Source of the DNA: Chitinophaga pinensis
Lineage (GTDB): Bacteria; Pseudomonadota; Gammaproteobacteria; Burkholderiales; SG8-41
Direction: 5' to 3'
NCBI GenBank assembly: GCA_943329075.2
Contig: CALQCM020000009.1
Location: 35,295-99,294 of the forward strand
Length of the DNA stretch: 64,000 nt
Under the pieces are notes generated by a model. The model made no database searches. It saw nothing but the letters and a program-made list of their open reading frames with translations, and had not been told where the DNA came from. Each line of letters begins with the position of its first letter. The first letter of the stretch is position 1. The translations under genes and the position numbers were made by a program. This document shows, one piece after another, positions 19,805 to 28,071 of the stretch.

Positions 19805-20272
19805 TCAGTTCGCGGGCCCCAGTGACTTGATGAAGTCGAGGACTTCCTGCGCGTGGCCCGGCACTTTGAGGCCGCGCCACTCGCGCGCCAGTTCGCCGGC
19901 GGCGTTGAAGACGAAGGTGCTGCGTTCGATGCCGCGCACCTGCTTGCCGTACATGTTCTTCATCTTGATCACGCCGAAGAGCTTGCACGCGGCTTCTTCC
20001 GCGTCCGATAGCAGTTCGAACGGAAATGTCATCTTGGCTTTGAAATTTTCGTGCGACTTCAGGCTGTCGCGCGAGACGCCGAAGACGGCGCATTTCAGCT
20101 TCTGGAACTGCGGATGCAGGTCGCGAAAGTTCTGGCCCTCGGTGGTGCAGCCCGGGGTGTTGTCTTTCGGGTAGAAGTAGAGCACGGCAGAATGGCCGCG
20201 CTGCGCAGAAAGCTTGAAGGTGATGCCGTTGGTTCCGGGTAGTTCGAAATCAGAAAACGTTTTCTTGGGCAT
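19805..20272 (-). CDS. bcp: Peroxiredoxin of the Bcp/PrxQ family
   Basis: A 155-residue thiol peroxidase reducing hydroperoxides. The peroxidatic cysteine is Cys42 in KDNTPGCTTEGQNF. The E. coli-type resolving cysteine five residues later is absent (Gln/Asn there). Other cysteines are at 61 and 96, so resolution would use one of those or an external thiol. The family length and the GVSRDSLKSHENF motif fit. It lies between arnD and phoH on the same strand. Confidence 0.9.
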   Translation of the reverse strand: MPKKTFSDFELPGTNGITFKLSAQRGHSAVLYFYPKDNTPGCTTEGQNFRDLHPQFQKLKCAVFGVSRDSLKSHENFKAKMTFPFELLSDAEEAACKLFGVIKMKNMYGKQVRGIERSTFVFNAAGELAREWRGLKVPGHAQEVLDFIKSLGPAN

Positions 20273-20396
20273 GGATTCTTTTTGCTTGAAGCTCAGATTT
20301 CATTGTGTCGCAAAAAAGCAGAGGTGGCAAGCCGCTCGCGTCTGCACGTGTAATCAAATTGTCACGCCAGGCGGTTAAGGCGCGTGGCGCCGGCGA

Positions 20397-21317
20397 TTAT
20401 GGTGCGGCTTCCGCCAGAAAGTCGCCGTCCTGCACCGAGAGAGTGCCGGAACGTCCGGGAATTTCGCCGTCGATGACGGCGTGGCGCGGCAGTGCGCCGG
20501 CGTCGAGTCTGCCGGCATAGTCGCGCAGTGAAACGAGTTCGTGGCCGGCGGCGCGCCAGCCTTCGAGCAGGCGCTCGAACACCGGCAGCAGCTTCATGCC
20601 TTCGAGTTCGGCGTGCAGCGTGTAGACGTGGCCGCTGGTGCGGTGGTCGGCGCTGAGATGCAGCAGATGGTCGGCGACGCTCTCCACGGTGATATCGCCG
20701 ACGCCGATCAGTTCGTCCAGCGTCGGCAGCGTGGTCGGTAGTTGCGGGCAGGCGACGATCTCGCCATTGATGACGGGAATGAAGGGGCGGTTGCCGCGCG
20801 TGTCAGAGCAATAACTGAAACCGAGTTGCTGCGTCAGGCGGTAGGCGTGCCGGTTCATCTGCCAGCCAGCGGCGCCGTGCACACGCGCCGGTTCGCCGAA
20901 AACGCTTTCGTAGCGTTTGCACGCGAGTTCCATCTGTTCCGCGGTCCAGGCGGCATCAGCCTGCGCCACACCGTCCTGCCATTTGACATGGTCCCAGGTG
21001 TGGATGCCGGTTTCGAAGCCGGCGTCGCGCACGCTGCGCAAAATGTCGGCGCAGCGCACGCCGATGTCGGGGCCGGGCAGCAGCGTGCCGTAGAGCAGGG
21101 TGACGATGCCGTAGTGTTCGAGCACCGAGGTGCGCGACACCTTTTTCATGAAGCCGGGTCGGAAGGCGCGGCGGACGGCGCGACCGGTGTGGTCGGGGCC
21201 GAGGCTGAACAGAAAGGTGGCGCCGGCATGGTGGCGCTTCAATGCATCGATCAGACGTGGCACGCCTTCGCGGGTGCCGCGGTAGGTGTCGACGTCGATT
21301 TTCAGGGCGATCTTCAT
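20397..21317 (-). CDS. arnD: ArnD-like undecaprenyl-phosphate-L-Ara4FN deformylase
   Basis: A 306-residue polysaccharide-deacetylase-fold enzyme expected to remove the formyl group from 4-deoxy-4-formamido-L-arabinose on undecaprenyl phosphate. The NodB-type first motif is LKIDVDTYRGTREGVP and the metal region is GIHTWDHVKWQ, both typical of ArnD. It ends the arn operon; the 111-base gap from the dehydrogenase gene holds an inverted repeat. The protein acts at the cytoplasmic face of the membrane before flipping and transfer to lipid A. Confidence 0.9.
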   Translation of the reverse strand: MKIALKIDVDTYRGTREGVPRLIDALKRHHAGATFLFSLGPDHTGRAVRRAFRPGFMKKVSRTSVLEHYGIVTLLYGTLLPGPDIGVRCADILRSVRDAGFETGIHTWDHVKWQDGVAQADAAWTAEQMELACKRYESVFGEPARVHGAAGWQMNRHAYRLTQQLGFSYCSDTRGNRPFIPVINGEIVACPQLPTTLPTLDELIGVGDITVESVADHLLHLSADHRTSGHVYTLHAELEGMKLLPVFERLLEGWRAAGHELVSLRDYAGRLDAGALPRHAVIDGEIPGRSGTLSVQDGDFLAEAAP

Positions 21318-21330
21318 TTAAAGCTTTTTG

Positions 21331-21420
21331 CCACAGAGGGCACAGAGATCACAGAGATCACAGAGAAAAAGCCATACGCCGGGTCTTTGACCTTCTCGGT
21401 GTCCTCTGTGAACTCTGTGG
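21331..21420. repeat. CCACAGAG inverted repeat inside the arn operon
   Basis: Several CACAGAG units (CCACAGAGGGCACAGAGATC and following) on one side and CTCTGTGAACTCTGTGG on the other pair as an imperfect hairpin. It resembles a dispersed element and splits arnD from the rest of the operon; it may lower or separate arnD expression. Confidence 0.65.
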
Positions 21421-21428
21421 CAGGTTTC

Positions 21429-22472
21429 TTAGTTCATCAAATTTCTGGCGTCGGCGACATGTGTGCGATAGGCGTCGAAAATGTTCTTCAGCGCAGTTTT
21501 CATGTCGACCTGCGGTTTCCACTTGAGCTCGGCGCAGGTGTTGGTAATCTTCGGCACGCGGTTCTGCACGTCCTGATAACCCTTGCCGTAATACAGCGCG
21601 GAGGTGGTCTTGACCAGCTTGACCTTCTTCGCGCTGGCTTGATACTCGGGATAGGTCAGCGCCAGTTTCAGCATCATCTGCGCGAGGTCCTTGACTGAGT
21701 AATTATTGGTCGGGTTGCCGATGTTGTAGATTTTGCTGCTGGCGATGCCGCGCGGGTTGTCGATGATTTTCATCAGCGCGTCGATGCCGTCGCTGATGTA
21801 GGTGAAGGCACGTTTCTGCGTGCCGCCGTCGACCAGCTTGATATTCTCTCCGCGCACGATGTGGCCGAAGAACTGCGTGATCACGCGCGAGCTGCCTTCC
21901 TTCGGCGTGTGAATGTTGTCGAGGCCGGAGCCGATCCAGTTGAAGGGGCGGAACAGCGTGTACTGCAGGCCTTCCTGCATGCCGTAGGCGTGGATGACGC
22001 GATCCATCAACTGCTTAGAGCAGGAATAAATCCAGCGCGGCTTGTTGATCGGGCCAAGCACCATGTTCGACATTTCCGGATCAAACTCGGCGTCGTCGCA
22101 CATGCCGTAAACCTCGGAGGTCGACGGGAAAACGACGCGTTTCTTGTATTTGACGCAATGGCGCACGATCGGCAGGTTGGCTTCGAAATCGAGCTCAAAC
22201 ACCTTCAGCGGCTGCTTGACATAGGTCGCCGGCGTGGCGATCGCCACCAGCGGCAGCACGGTATCGCATTTGCGGATGTGGTATTCGATCCACTCTTTGT
22301 TGATCGTGATGTCGCCTTCAAAGAAGTGAAAGCGCGGATGGCGCAGCAGATCCGAGATGCGGTCGGTCTGCATGTCCATGCCGTAGACCTCCCAGTCGGT
22401 GGTCTTGATGATGCGCTGGGAAAGATGGTGGCCGATGAAGCCGTTGACGCCGAGGATGAGTATGCGTTTCAT
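21429..22472 (-). CDS. arnA: UDP-glucuronate C4-dehydrogenase/decarboxylase (ArnA C-terminal domain as a separate protein)
   Basis: A 347-residue SDR-type enzyme matching the dehydrogenase half of ArnA. It would oxidise and decarboxylate UDP-glucuronate to UDP-4-keto-pentose. The Rossmann motif is ILGVNGFIGHHLSQRI, followed by MDMQTDRISDLL; the catalytic region PSTSEVYGM and the tail of the YSCSKQLMDRV motif are present. Its ATG overlaps the stop of the formyltransferase gene by four bases (22469-22472). In E. coli both halves form one ArnA polypeptide; here they are two genes in the same order. Confidence 0.9.
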   Translation of the reverse strand: MKRILILGVNGFIGHHLSQRIIKTTDWEVYGMDMQTDRISDLLRHPRFHFFEGDITINKEWIEYHIRKCDTVLPLVAIATPATYVKQPLKVFELDFEANLPIVRHCVKYKKRVVFPSTSEVYGMCDDAEFDPEMSNMVLGPINKPRWIYSCSKQLMDRVIHAYGMQEGLQYTLFRPFNWIGSGLDNIHTPKEGSSRVITQFFGHIVRGENIKLVDGGTQKRAFTYISDGIDALMKIIDNPRGIASSKIYNIGNPTNNYSVKDLAQMMLKLALTYPEYQASAKKVKLVKTTSALYYGKGYQDVQNRVPKITNTCAELKWKPQVDMKTALKNIFDAYRTHVADARNLMN

Positions 22473-23404
22473 TGTTGCAAGGTCTCCAGTATTACCGGAT
22501 TGTCGCCGAAACGTGAGAGAAAATCACGCGCGTTTGAAGGTTTGCCTTCAAATTCGATTTCCAGCAGACGCAGTGCGCTGCCGTCGGCGCAGACGGCGAT
22601 GCAGTGGCCGTCATGCACGGACAATGATGGACGCGGCAAGCCGGCGGGTGCGGTTGGTTCGAGCTGCGTGCGGAACACCTTCAGCGTGCCACCCGGAAGT
22701 TCGGTAAACGCGCCGGGATAGGGCGGGGCCACGCCTCGCACAAGGTTGTGCACGCGCAGCGCAGGCAGCGCCCAATTGATGCGACCGTCCGCCGGTTTGC
22801 GTCCGCCGAAATAGGCGCCGGCCGTCAGGTCCTGTTTAATCCGCGGTGCGGTGCCGGCAACGAGGCCGGGCAGGCTGCGGTCGAGCACTTGTGCCGCCGC
22901 AGCGGTGACTTTTTTGAACACGTCGGCCGCCGTTTCATCGGGCATGATGGCCACTGCCTGTTGATCGACGATGTCGCCGGCATCGGGTTTTGCTGTCATG
23001 TAATGCAGCGTGGCACCGGTTTCGGTTTCGCCGTTGATCACCGCCCAGTTGATCGGCACGCGGCCGCGGTATTGCGGCAGCAGCGAGCCGTGCATGTTGA
23101 GCGCGCCGCGGGCGGCGGTGTCGAGCAGCGGCTGCTTCAGCAGGTTGCGGTAGTAAAACGAGAAGATGAAATCGGGTTTCAGTGCATGTATACGTTCGAG
23201 TATCGCCGGCGTGTTGGCGTCTTCCGGTGTGATGGCTTCGATGCCATGCTGTTTGCACAATGCCGCAACGCTGTCGAACCAGATCAGTTCAGCGGGGTTG
23301 TCGGTGTGCGTCAGCACCAGCGCGACGTCGATCCTGTGCTTGAGCAGTACCTGTAAACACTGGATGCCGACATTGTGATAAGCAAAAACAACCGCACGCG
23401 TCAT
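22469..23404 (-). CDS. UDP-L-Ara4N formyltransferase (ArnA N-terminal domain as a separate protein)
   Basis: A 311-residue formyltransferase of the Fmt/ArnA N-terminal type. The start ATG at 23404 overlaps the arnC stop by four bases, giving MTRAVVFAYHNVGIQCL. The catalytic segment contains Asn-His-Ser equivalents in LNMHGSLLPQYRGRVPINW, and HYMTAKPDAGDIVDQQ completes the signature. It would transfer a formyl group from 10-formyltetrahydrofolate to UDP-L-Ara4N. Both flanking overlaps are ATGA, so the three arn genes are translationally coupled. Confidence 0.9.
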   Translation of the reverse strand: MTRAVVFAYHNVGIQCLQVLLKHRIDVALVLTHTDNPAELIWFDSVAALCKQHGIEAITPEDANTPAILERIHALKPDFIFSFYYRNLLKQPLLDTAARGALNMHGSLLPQYRGRVPINWAVINGETETGATLHYMTAKPDAGDIVDQQAVAIMPDETAADVFKKVTAAAAQVLDRSLPGLVAGTAPRIKQDLTAGAYFGGRKPADGRINWALPALRVHNLVRGVAPPYPGAFTELPGGTLKVFRTQLEPTAPAGLPRPSLSVHDGHCIAVCADGSALRLLEIEFEGKPSNARDFLSRFGDNPVILETLQQ

Positions 23405-24351
23405 TCTTTGCGTTCCAGAATCGCCTGAATCAGAAAACGCGGCCGGCTGCGCACCTGCTGGTAAATGCGGCCGATGTATTCGCCGAGGAGGCCCACGCCG
23501 AACAGCACGATGCCCGTCAGGAAGAACTGCAGGATGTCGCGGTCCCACAGCGCCATCAACCCTTCGGCGATGCTGCCGGCGGCGACCCAGCGCTGCGCAA
23601 TAACGACGATATAAGCCAGCACCGACAGCATGGCGACCAGCATACCGAGCAGCGAGAACACCTGCAGCGGCACAATCGAAAAGCCGGTGACCAGATCGAA
23701 ATTCAGGCGCAGCAGGCTGTAGAGCGAATACTTCGACTCGCCGGCGGCACGTTCCTCATGCGCCACTTCGATTTCAGTCGGGTTCGCCGCATAGTTGTAG
23801 GCGAGCGCCGGGATGAAGGTGTTGATCTCGCGGCTGCTGGTGATGGCGTCAACGATTGGCCGGTCATAGGCGCGCAGCATGCAGCCTTGATCGGTCATTT
23901 TTATTTTGGTGATGCGCTCGCGCATCCAGTTCATCATGCGCGAGGCGTGACGGCGGAAGGCCGAGTCCTGGCGGTTTTTGCGGATCGAGCCGATGTAATC
24001 GTGGCCCTGGTCCATGGCGGCCAGCAGGTTGCCGATTTCTTCCGGCGGGTTTTGCAGATCGGCGTCGAGTGTAACGATGCGGCTGCCGCGTACGTTTTCG
24101 AAGCCGGCCATGATCGCCATGTGCTGGCCGAAGTTGCCGTTGAACAGAATGACGCGGGTGACGTCGGGGCGTTTTTCGTACTGCTGGCGCAGCAGGGCCG
24201 CCGATCGGTCGCGGCTGCCGTCGTTGATAAAAAGAATTTCGTAGGCAACGCCGAGCTTGTCGAGCGCCGGATAGAGGCGCGCGAACAGCAGCGGCAATGT
24301 CTGCTCTTCGTTGTAAACCGGGATGACGACGGAAACCTGTGGGGTGCTCAT
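23401..24351 (-). CDS. arnC: ArnC-like undecaprenyl-phosphate L-Ara4FN transferase
   Basis: A 316-residue GT2-family glycosyltransferase that would move formylated aminoarabinose to undecaprenyl phosphate. The N-terminal part carries VSVVIPVYNEEQTLPLLF and the metal-binding DADLQNPPEEI; two C-terminal membrane helices follow (VFSLLGMLVAMLSVLAYIVV and LTGIVLFGVGLLGEYIGRIY). The region around MTDQGCMLRAYDRPIVDAI is family-typical. It lies 31 bases after the ArnE-like gene. Confidence 0.92.
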   Translation of the reverse strand: MSTPQVSVVIPVYNEEQTLPLLFARLYPALDKLGVAYEILFINDGSRDRSAALLRQQYEKRPDVTRVILFNGNFGQHMAIMAGFENVRGSRIVTLDADLQNPPEEIGNLLAAMDQGHDYIGSIRKNRQDSAFRRHASRMMNWMRERITKIKMTDQGCMLRAYDRPIVDAITSSREINTFIPALAYNYAANPTEIEVAHEERAAGESKYSLYSLLRLNFDLVTGFSIVPLQVFSLLGMLVAMLSVLAYIVVIAQRWVAAGSIAEGLMALWDRDILQFFLTGIVLFGVGLLGEYIGRIYQQVRSRPRFLIQAILERKE

Positions 24352-24382
24352 GAAGTCGAATGTTACCCGATGCGAAGGGGGT

Positions 24383-24754
24383 TTACGACCGCGCGACGAT
24401 CCAGACGCCGACGATGATGACGGCGATGCCGGCCAGGCGCATCGGCGTCACTGCTTCGCCGAACAGATAATAGGCGGCAATCGCATTGACGACGTAACCG
24501 ACCGACAGCAGCGGGTAGGCGATGCTCACCTCGACGCGCGACAGCGCCATGATCCACACCACCACGCTGATGACGTAACAACCCAGCCCGCCGATGATGT
24601 GCGGCTCGGTGGCGAGTTTCCAGCCGATCGGAACGATGTTGGCACTGCTGTATTCGAAGGTGCCGACGGCGTTGGTGCCGGCCTTGAGCAAAAGCTGCGC
24701 GCCGGCGTTGAGCAGCACGCCGGTCATGAGCAATGAAAAACTGATGGCGTTCAT
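24383..24754 (-). CDS. ArnE/ArnF-like EamA/SMR flippase subunit
   Basis: A 123-residue protein with four hydrophobic helices of the small multidrug resistance type. It would flip undecaprenyl-phosphate-Ara4N to the periplasm. In E. coli ArnE and ArnF form a pair; here there is only one gene, so it would act as a homodimer or with a partner elsewhere. The sequence ISVVVWIMALSRVEVSIAYP is typical. It lies 19 bases after arnT. Confidence 0.85.
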   Translation of the reverse strand: MNAISFSLLMTGVLLNAGAQLLLKAGTNAVGTFEYSSANIVPIGWKLATEPHIIGGLGCYVISVVVWIMALSRVEVSIAYPLLSVGYVVNAIAAYYLFGEAVTPMRLAGIAVIIVGVWIVARS

Positions 24755-24773
24755 GGTTGCCTCCTCGTTAATT

Positions 24774-26429
24774 TCATCGGCGCGGCGGGGTGCGCACGAA
24801 CACGCGTTCGGTGTCGCGCGCGATCAGTAGCATCGGCAGATTGGCCTTCTGCAGTTGTTCGTACATATCGGGCCCCATCACCGCCAGCGCGTACGGCTGT
24901 GCATTCCAGATCGGCTCGAAAGCCTTGATCGTCGGTATCCAGTGCTGTGGCTCGTGTTCGAGGCCGAAGGCCATTTCGTCCTGATATTCGACCAGCGTCA
25001 GCGTGCGCTTGAGATAAAACGGCAGCGTCTGTTCGTAACTGCCGATGCTGTAAAAAGGCGTTGCCGGTGTGAGGTCGGGTGGCAGCTTTTTTACCAAGTG
25101 GTAAGTCGAGTGCGCCGGCGACAAGGCGTCTTCGCTGGTGACTGCGAGCTGTGTGGTTGCCAATCCGGTAAAAGCGCTGATCACGATTGCCGCATGCGTT
25201 TTGCCGCGCCAGCCGAGCGTGATAGCGGCGAGCATGCCGGCGAGCAATGTTGCTGCCGCCATATACAGCCAGGGCATTTGCGCGCGATAGAGTTCGGCCG
25301 GAATCGCCGCCGAGGCCAGGCGTTCCGTAAATTGCGTGGCGTAGAGGCCGGCCGCAGCCAGCAGCGCGATCGGCAGCAGTTGCAGGGCCAGCGTGCGGCC
25401 GCGGATTTCAGCAAGGCGTGCGCCCATCAGCAGGGCGAGTGCCGGAAAGATCGGCAGAATGTACGACGGCAGTTTGGAACCCGAGACGGAAAAGAACACG
25501 AAGATGAAGCCGGCCCAGATCAGCAGAAACAGCGTTGCGTTGAATTCACGCACCCGTTCGCGTTTGGCCGCCGCAAACAGTGAATCGAACAGCGTCACGA
25601 TCCACGGCAGGATGCCGAGCAGCAGAATTGGAATGAAGTAGTACCACGGCTGATAACGCTGGTGCACGGTCGAGGTGTAGCGCTGGAAATGCTCGTGGAT
25701 GAAAAAGAAATGCGGGAATTCCGGGTTGGCCAGTGAAACGGCAACGAACCATGGCGCGCTGACGGCGCAGAAAATGAGGCCGCCACTGAAGAGATGCAAA
25801 CGGCGCAACAGGCCGAAATCGCGTTTGACCAGCATATATAAAACAACCACGGCGCCGGGCAGCACGATGCCGACCAGACCCTTGCTCAATACCGCCAGCG
25901 CACAGGCGGCGGCGGCGACCTGCATCCAGCGCTTTTGCGATCGCGGGCTGCCGCGTGGATCGAGGCCGAGCAACACGCCGACCATGGCTAGCGCCATGAA
26001 AAAGGCGAGTCCCATGTCGAGTGTCAAAATGTGCGCCATGCCCGCATAGAGCAGGCTGCTGCCAAGCACCAGCGCAGCGTAGAAACCCGCTGCCACGCCA
26101 TACAGTCGCGCGCCGGCAAAGAAGATCAGCAGCAGTCCGGCGAAGCCGGTGACGGCCGGCCAAATGCGCGCGGTCCATTCGTGTTCGCCGAAGACCTTGT
26201 AAGCGGCCGCCGTCGTCCAGTATTGCAGCGCGGGTTTTTCAAAATACTTGATGCCGTTGAGTCGCGGTGTCACCCAGTCGCCGGACTGCGCCATGTAACG
26301 CGGAATCTCGGAATAGCGGCCCTCGTCGGAGAGTGCCAGCTTGCGGTAATCGAGATTGGCGCACCAGATCAGCAGTGCGGCGATGAGGATGAGCCACCAG
26401 CCGCGCGTGGCGCGTGTGGGCGATGACAT
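24774..26429 (-). CDS. arnT: ArnT-like lipid A L-Ara4N transferase
   Basis: A 551-residue GT83-type membrane glycosyltransferase that transfers aminoarabinose to lipid A at the periplasmic face, the step giving polymyxin resistance. Typical motifs are LALSDEGRYSEIPRYM with the catalytic Asp-Glu pair, GIKYFEKPALQYW, and LTLDMGLAFF. About twelve helices are followed by a soluble C-terminal domain. I prefer ATG 26429 to TTG 26453: an extended -10 box at 26464-26472 would put the transcript start near 26457, which leaves a short leader only for the ATG. Confidence 0.9.
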   Translation of the reverse strand: MSSPTRATRGWWLILIAALLIWCANLDYRKLALSDEGRYSEIPRYMAQSGDWVTPRLNGIKYFEKPALQYWTTAAAYKVFGEHEWTARIWPAVTGFAGLLLIFFAGARLYGVAAGFYAALVLGSSLLYAGMAHILTLDMGLAFFMALAMVGVLLGLDPRGSPRSQKRWMQVAAAACALAVLSKGLVGIVLPGAVVVLYMLVKRDFGLLRRLHLFSGGLIFCAVSAPWFVAVSLANPEFPHFFFIHEHFQRYTSTVHQRYQPWYYFIPILLLGILPWIVTLFDSLFAAAKRERVREFNATLFLLIWAGFIFVFFSVSGSKLPSYILPIFPALALLMGARLAEIRGRTLALQLLPIALLAAAGLYATQFTERLASAAIPAELYRAQMPWLYMAAATLLAGMLAAITLGWRGKTHAAIVISAFTGLATTQLAVTSEDALSPAHSTYHLVKKLPPDLTPATPFYSIGSYEQTLPFYLKRTLTLVEYQDEMAFGLEHEPQHWIPTIKAFEPIWNAQPYALAVMGPDMYEQLQKANLPMLLIARDTERVFVRTPPRR

Positions 26430-26463
26430 CGAGGTGGGCGGGGAACCGTTCAAATGGGGGACG

Positions 26464-26472
26464 ATTATACCA
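26464..26472 (-). promoter_or_regulatory. Extended -10 promoter of the arn operon
   Basis: On the minus strand the sequence TGGTATAAT is a perfect TATAAT with the TGn extension. No good -35 hexamer lies 17 bases further up, which is usual for extended -10 promoters. It is placed right before arnT, the first arn gene. No PhoP or PmrA box could be picked out by eye. Confidence 0.6.
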
Positions 26473-26549
26473 GCCGCTGCGTTATTCCCGCCGCGTTGCT
26501 GCCCGAGGGGGCCGGTGATGGCGGGGTGCCGGCCCCGCGCCGCGAACCA

Positions 26550-27464
26550 CTAGACGGTGCTCGACTGTCCCGGCAGCTCGCAACGGAAGCGGATCTCCGC
26601 AACGTCGGGCCGCGTTTTCGGCGAATCGCCGAAGGCGATCCGGCCCTCGCCATAGAGCATGAACTCCGCGCGGCGCACGGCGATTTCCTTCTGGTCGCTG
26701 AAGGTGATGTAGGTGCCGTTGGTGCTTTGATCGATCAGCACGAAGTGATCTTTGCGTTTTTCGATGCGGGCGTGGTTGCGCGACGCCATCGGGTCTTCGA
26801 TCACCACGTCGTTGGTCGCATCGCGACCGAGCTTCACCGATTCGCGGAAAACGAAATTTCTGTTCTGGTAGGTGATATGCAGGCGCGGTTCGACGAGATT
26901 CGCCATGGCACCGGGGCGCCCCGACAGGTGCGTGTCCGTGCCCGAGTCCTGCCAGGCGATTTCGTGCACGTCGATCGCCTGTTCCTTGCCCTTGACCGGC
27001 ATGGCGGCGAGTTTGCGCACGCGAAAATTCAGTTCCGGTGACAGTTGCGCCGCGGCGGCCGCGGTGATCGCAATATGGCTGGCCGTTGCCATCGAGGCAA
27101 TGCGGCCGGCAATGTGCACGGTGTCGCCGAAAACCTCCTTGCCCTCGCGCAACACATAGCCGCAGTGAAAGCCGACGCGGATGGTCAGCTTTGCGCGGCC
27201 TTTTTGCGGTGGGCGGTAGGTGATGCGTTTCTGCATTTCGCAGGCCGCCAGCGCGGCCGAATCAGCGCCCTGGAAGGCGCACATCATGCCGTCGCCGATA
27301 TTTTTGACGACCCAGCCGCCGAATTTGAGCGTCACTTCGGTCAGGACCTGCATGCAATCCTTGATCTGGCCGAAGGCGCCGGTGTCGCCCATCTGCTCGT
27401 AGAGTCGTGTGCTGTCGCTGACGTCCGCGTAAAGAACCGCCAGCATGACCCGCTCCGAAGTCAC
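26550..27464 (-). CDS. Class III nucleotide cyclase fused to an FHA domain
   Basis: A 304-residue protein with an N-terminal class III adenylate/guanylate cyclase domain and a C-terminal FHA phosphothreonine-binding domain. Metal-binding aspartates appear in AVLYADVSDSTRLYE and IGDGMMCAFQGADSA. The FHA core is VKLGRDATNDVVIEDPMASRNHARIE. GTG 27464 is chosen because GGAG lies nine bases before it. Its product should be cAMP or cGMP, but substrate-choosing residues cannot be judged by eye. The FHA part would tie cyclase activity or location to a Ser/Thr kinase partner not seen here. Confidence 0.85.
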   Translation of the reverse strand: MTSERVMLAVLYADVSDSTRLYEQMGDTGAFGQIKDCMQVLTEVTLKFGGWVVKNIGDGMMCAFQGADSAALAACEMQKRITYRPPQKGRAKLTIRVGFHCGYVLREGKEVFGDTVHIAGRIASMATASHIAITAAAAAQLSPELNFRVRKLAAMPVKGKEQAIDVHEIAWQDSGTDTHLSGRPGAMANLVEPRLHITYQNRNFVFRESVKLGRDATNDVVIEDPMASRNHARIEKRKDHFVLIDQSTNGTYITFSDQKEIAVRRAEFMLYGEGRIAFGDSPKTRPDVAEIRFRCELPGQSSTV

Positions 27465-27774
27465 GTTGTGGCGCTCCGTTGCCGCAGTCGGCGGTTGCTG
27501 CCGCCCGGCATCGCGTGGGGTACGGATGTCCCGAGGCCGCAACGGCGATCCGGCAAGTTCATCGCGATGGTCACTCAGGGTGGCCGGCATGATGGTCCAA
27601 TGCACGGGCGCGCGACCGCGTCACGGATTTGCAATTGCATTTCGACTGCAGATGGCACATGATTTTGTAACGGTCCGAAAAAGCGGTAATAGTTGGCATT
27701 TGCCGCCCTATACATACAGCAGCCGGCGGTCCGGCGCGAGGTCGGAAGTCACACTTTGTGGCATTGGAGCACGG
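27465..27774. other. Intergenic region between divergent genes
   Basis: This 310-base gap separates the cyclase-FHA gene from the small protein gene. It must hold both promoters, but I see no convincing -35/-10 pair, operator or hairpin. A TATACA sequence at 27709-27714 is a weak -10 candidate for the plus strand. Confidence 0.4.
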
Positions 27775-28071
27775 ATGAAATTCAGTTTATCGGTCCTGAA
27801 ACGGGGCCCCGGGGCGCAAAACGCCGTCCGCGAGATCGGCGCCTACGATAGTCTTGAGGACGCGGTGGTTGCGGCCAGGCAGGCGGTCGATGAGACGCTA
27901 CAGCGGCTTTACGTGGCCGGCATGCAGCCGGACCAGCTGCTCGGGAGCTACCGCCAGGTGGCCGAGACGCCCTGCATCATGCGGGACGACGAACAAACCA
28001 TGAACGCCAGCAGCTTCAATCATTTCCAGTTCGCCAAAACGCGCTGTGAAGAAATCTGCGCGACGCAGTAG
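27775..28071 (+). CDS. Small protein of unknown function
   Basis: A 98-residue protein, start ATG 27775 with GGAG six bases upstream. The sequence MKFSLSVLKRGPGAQNAV resembles the start of a compact alpha/beta protein; there are two cysteines near the middle and end (PCIM, RCEEIC). It ends with its stop codon directly touching the stop of mnmH, which runs the other way. I recognise no family. Confidence 0.6.
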   Translation: MKFSLSVLKRGPGAQNAVREIGAYDSLEDAVVAARQAVDETLQRLYVAGMQPDQLLGSYRQVAETPCIMRDDEQTMNASSFNHFQFAKTRCEEICATQ

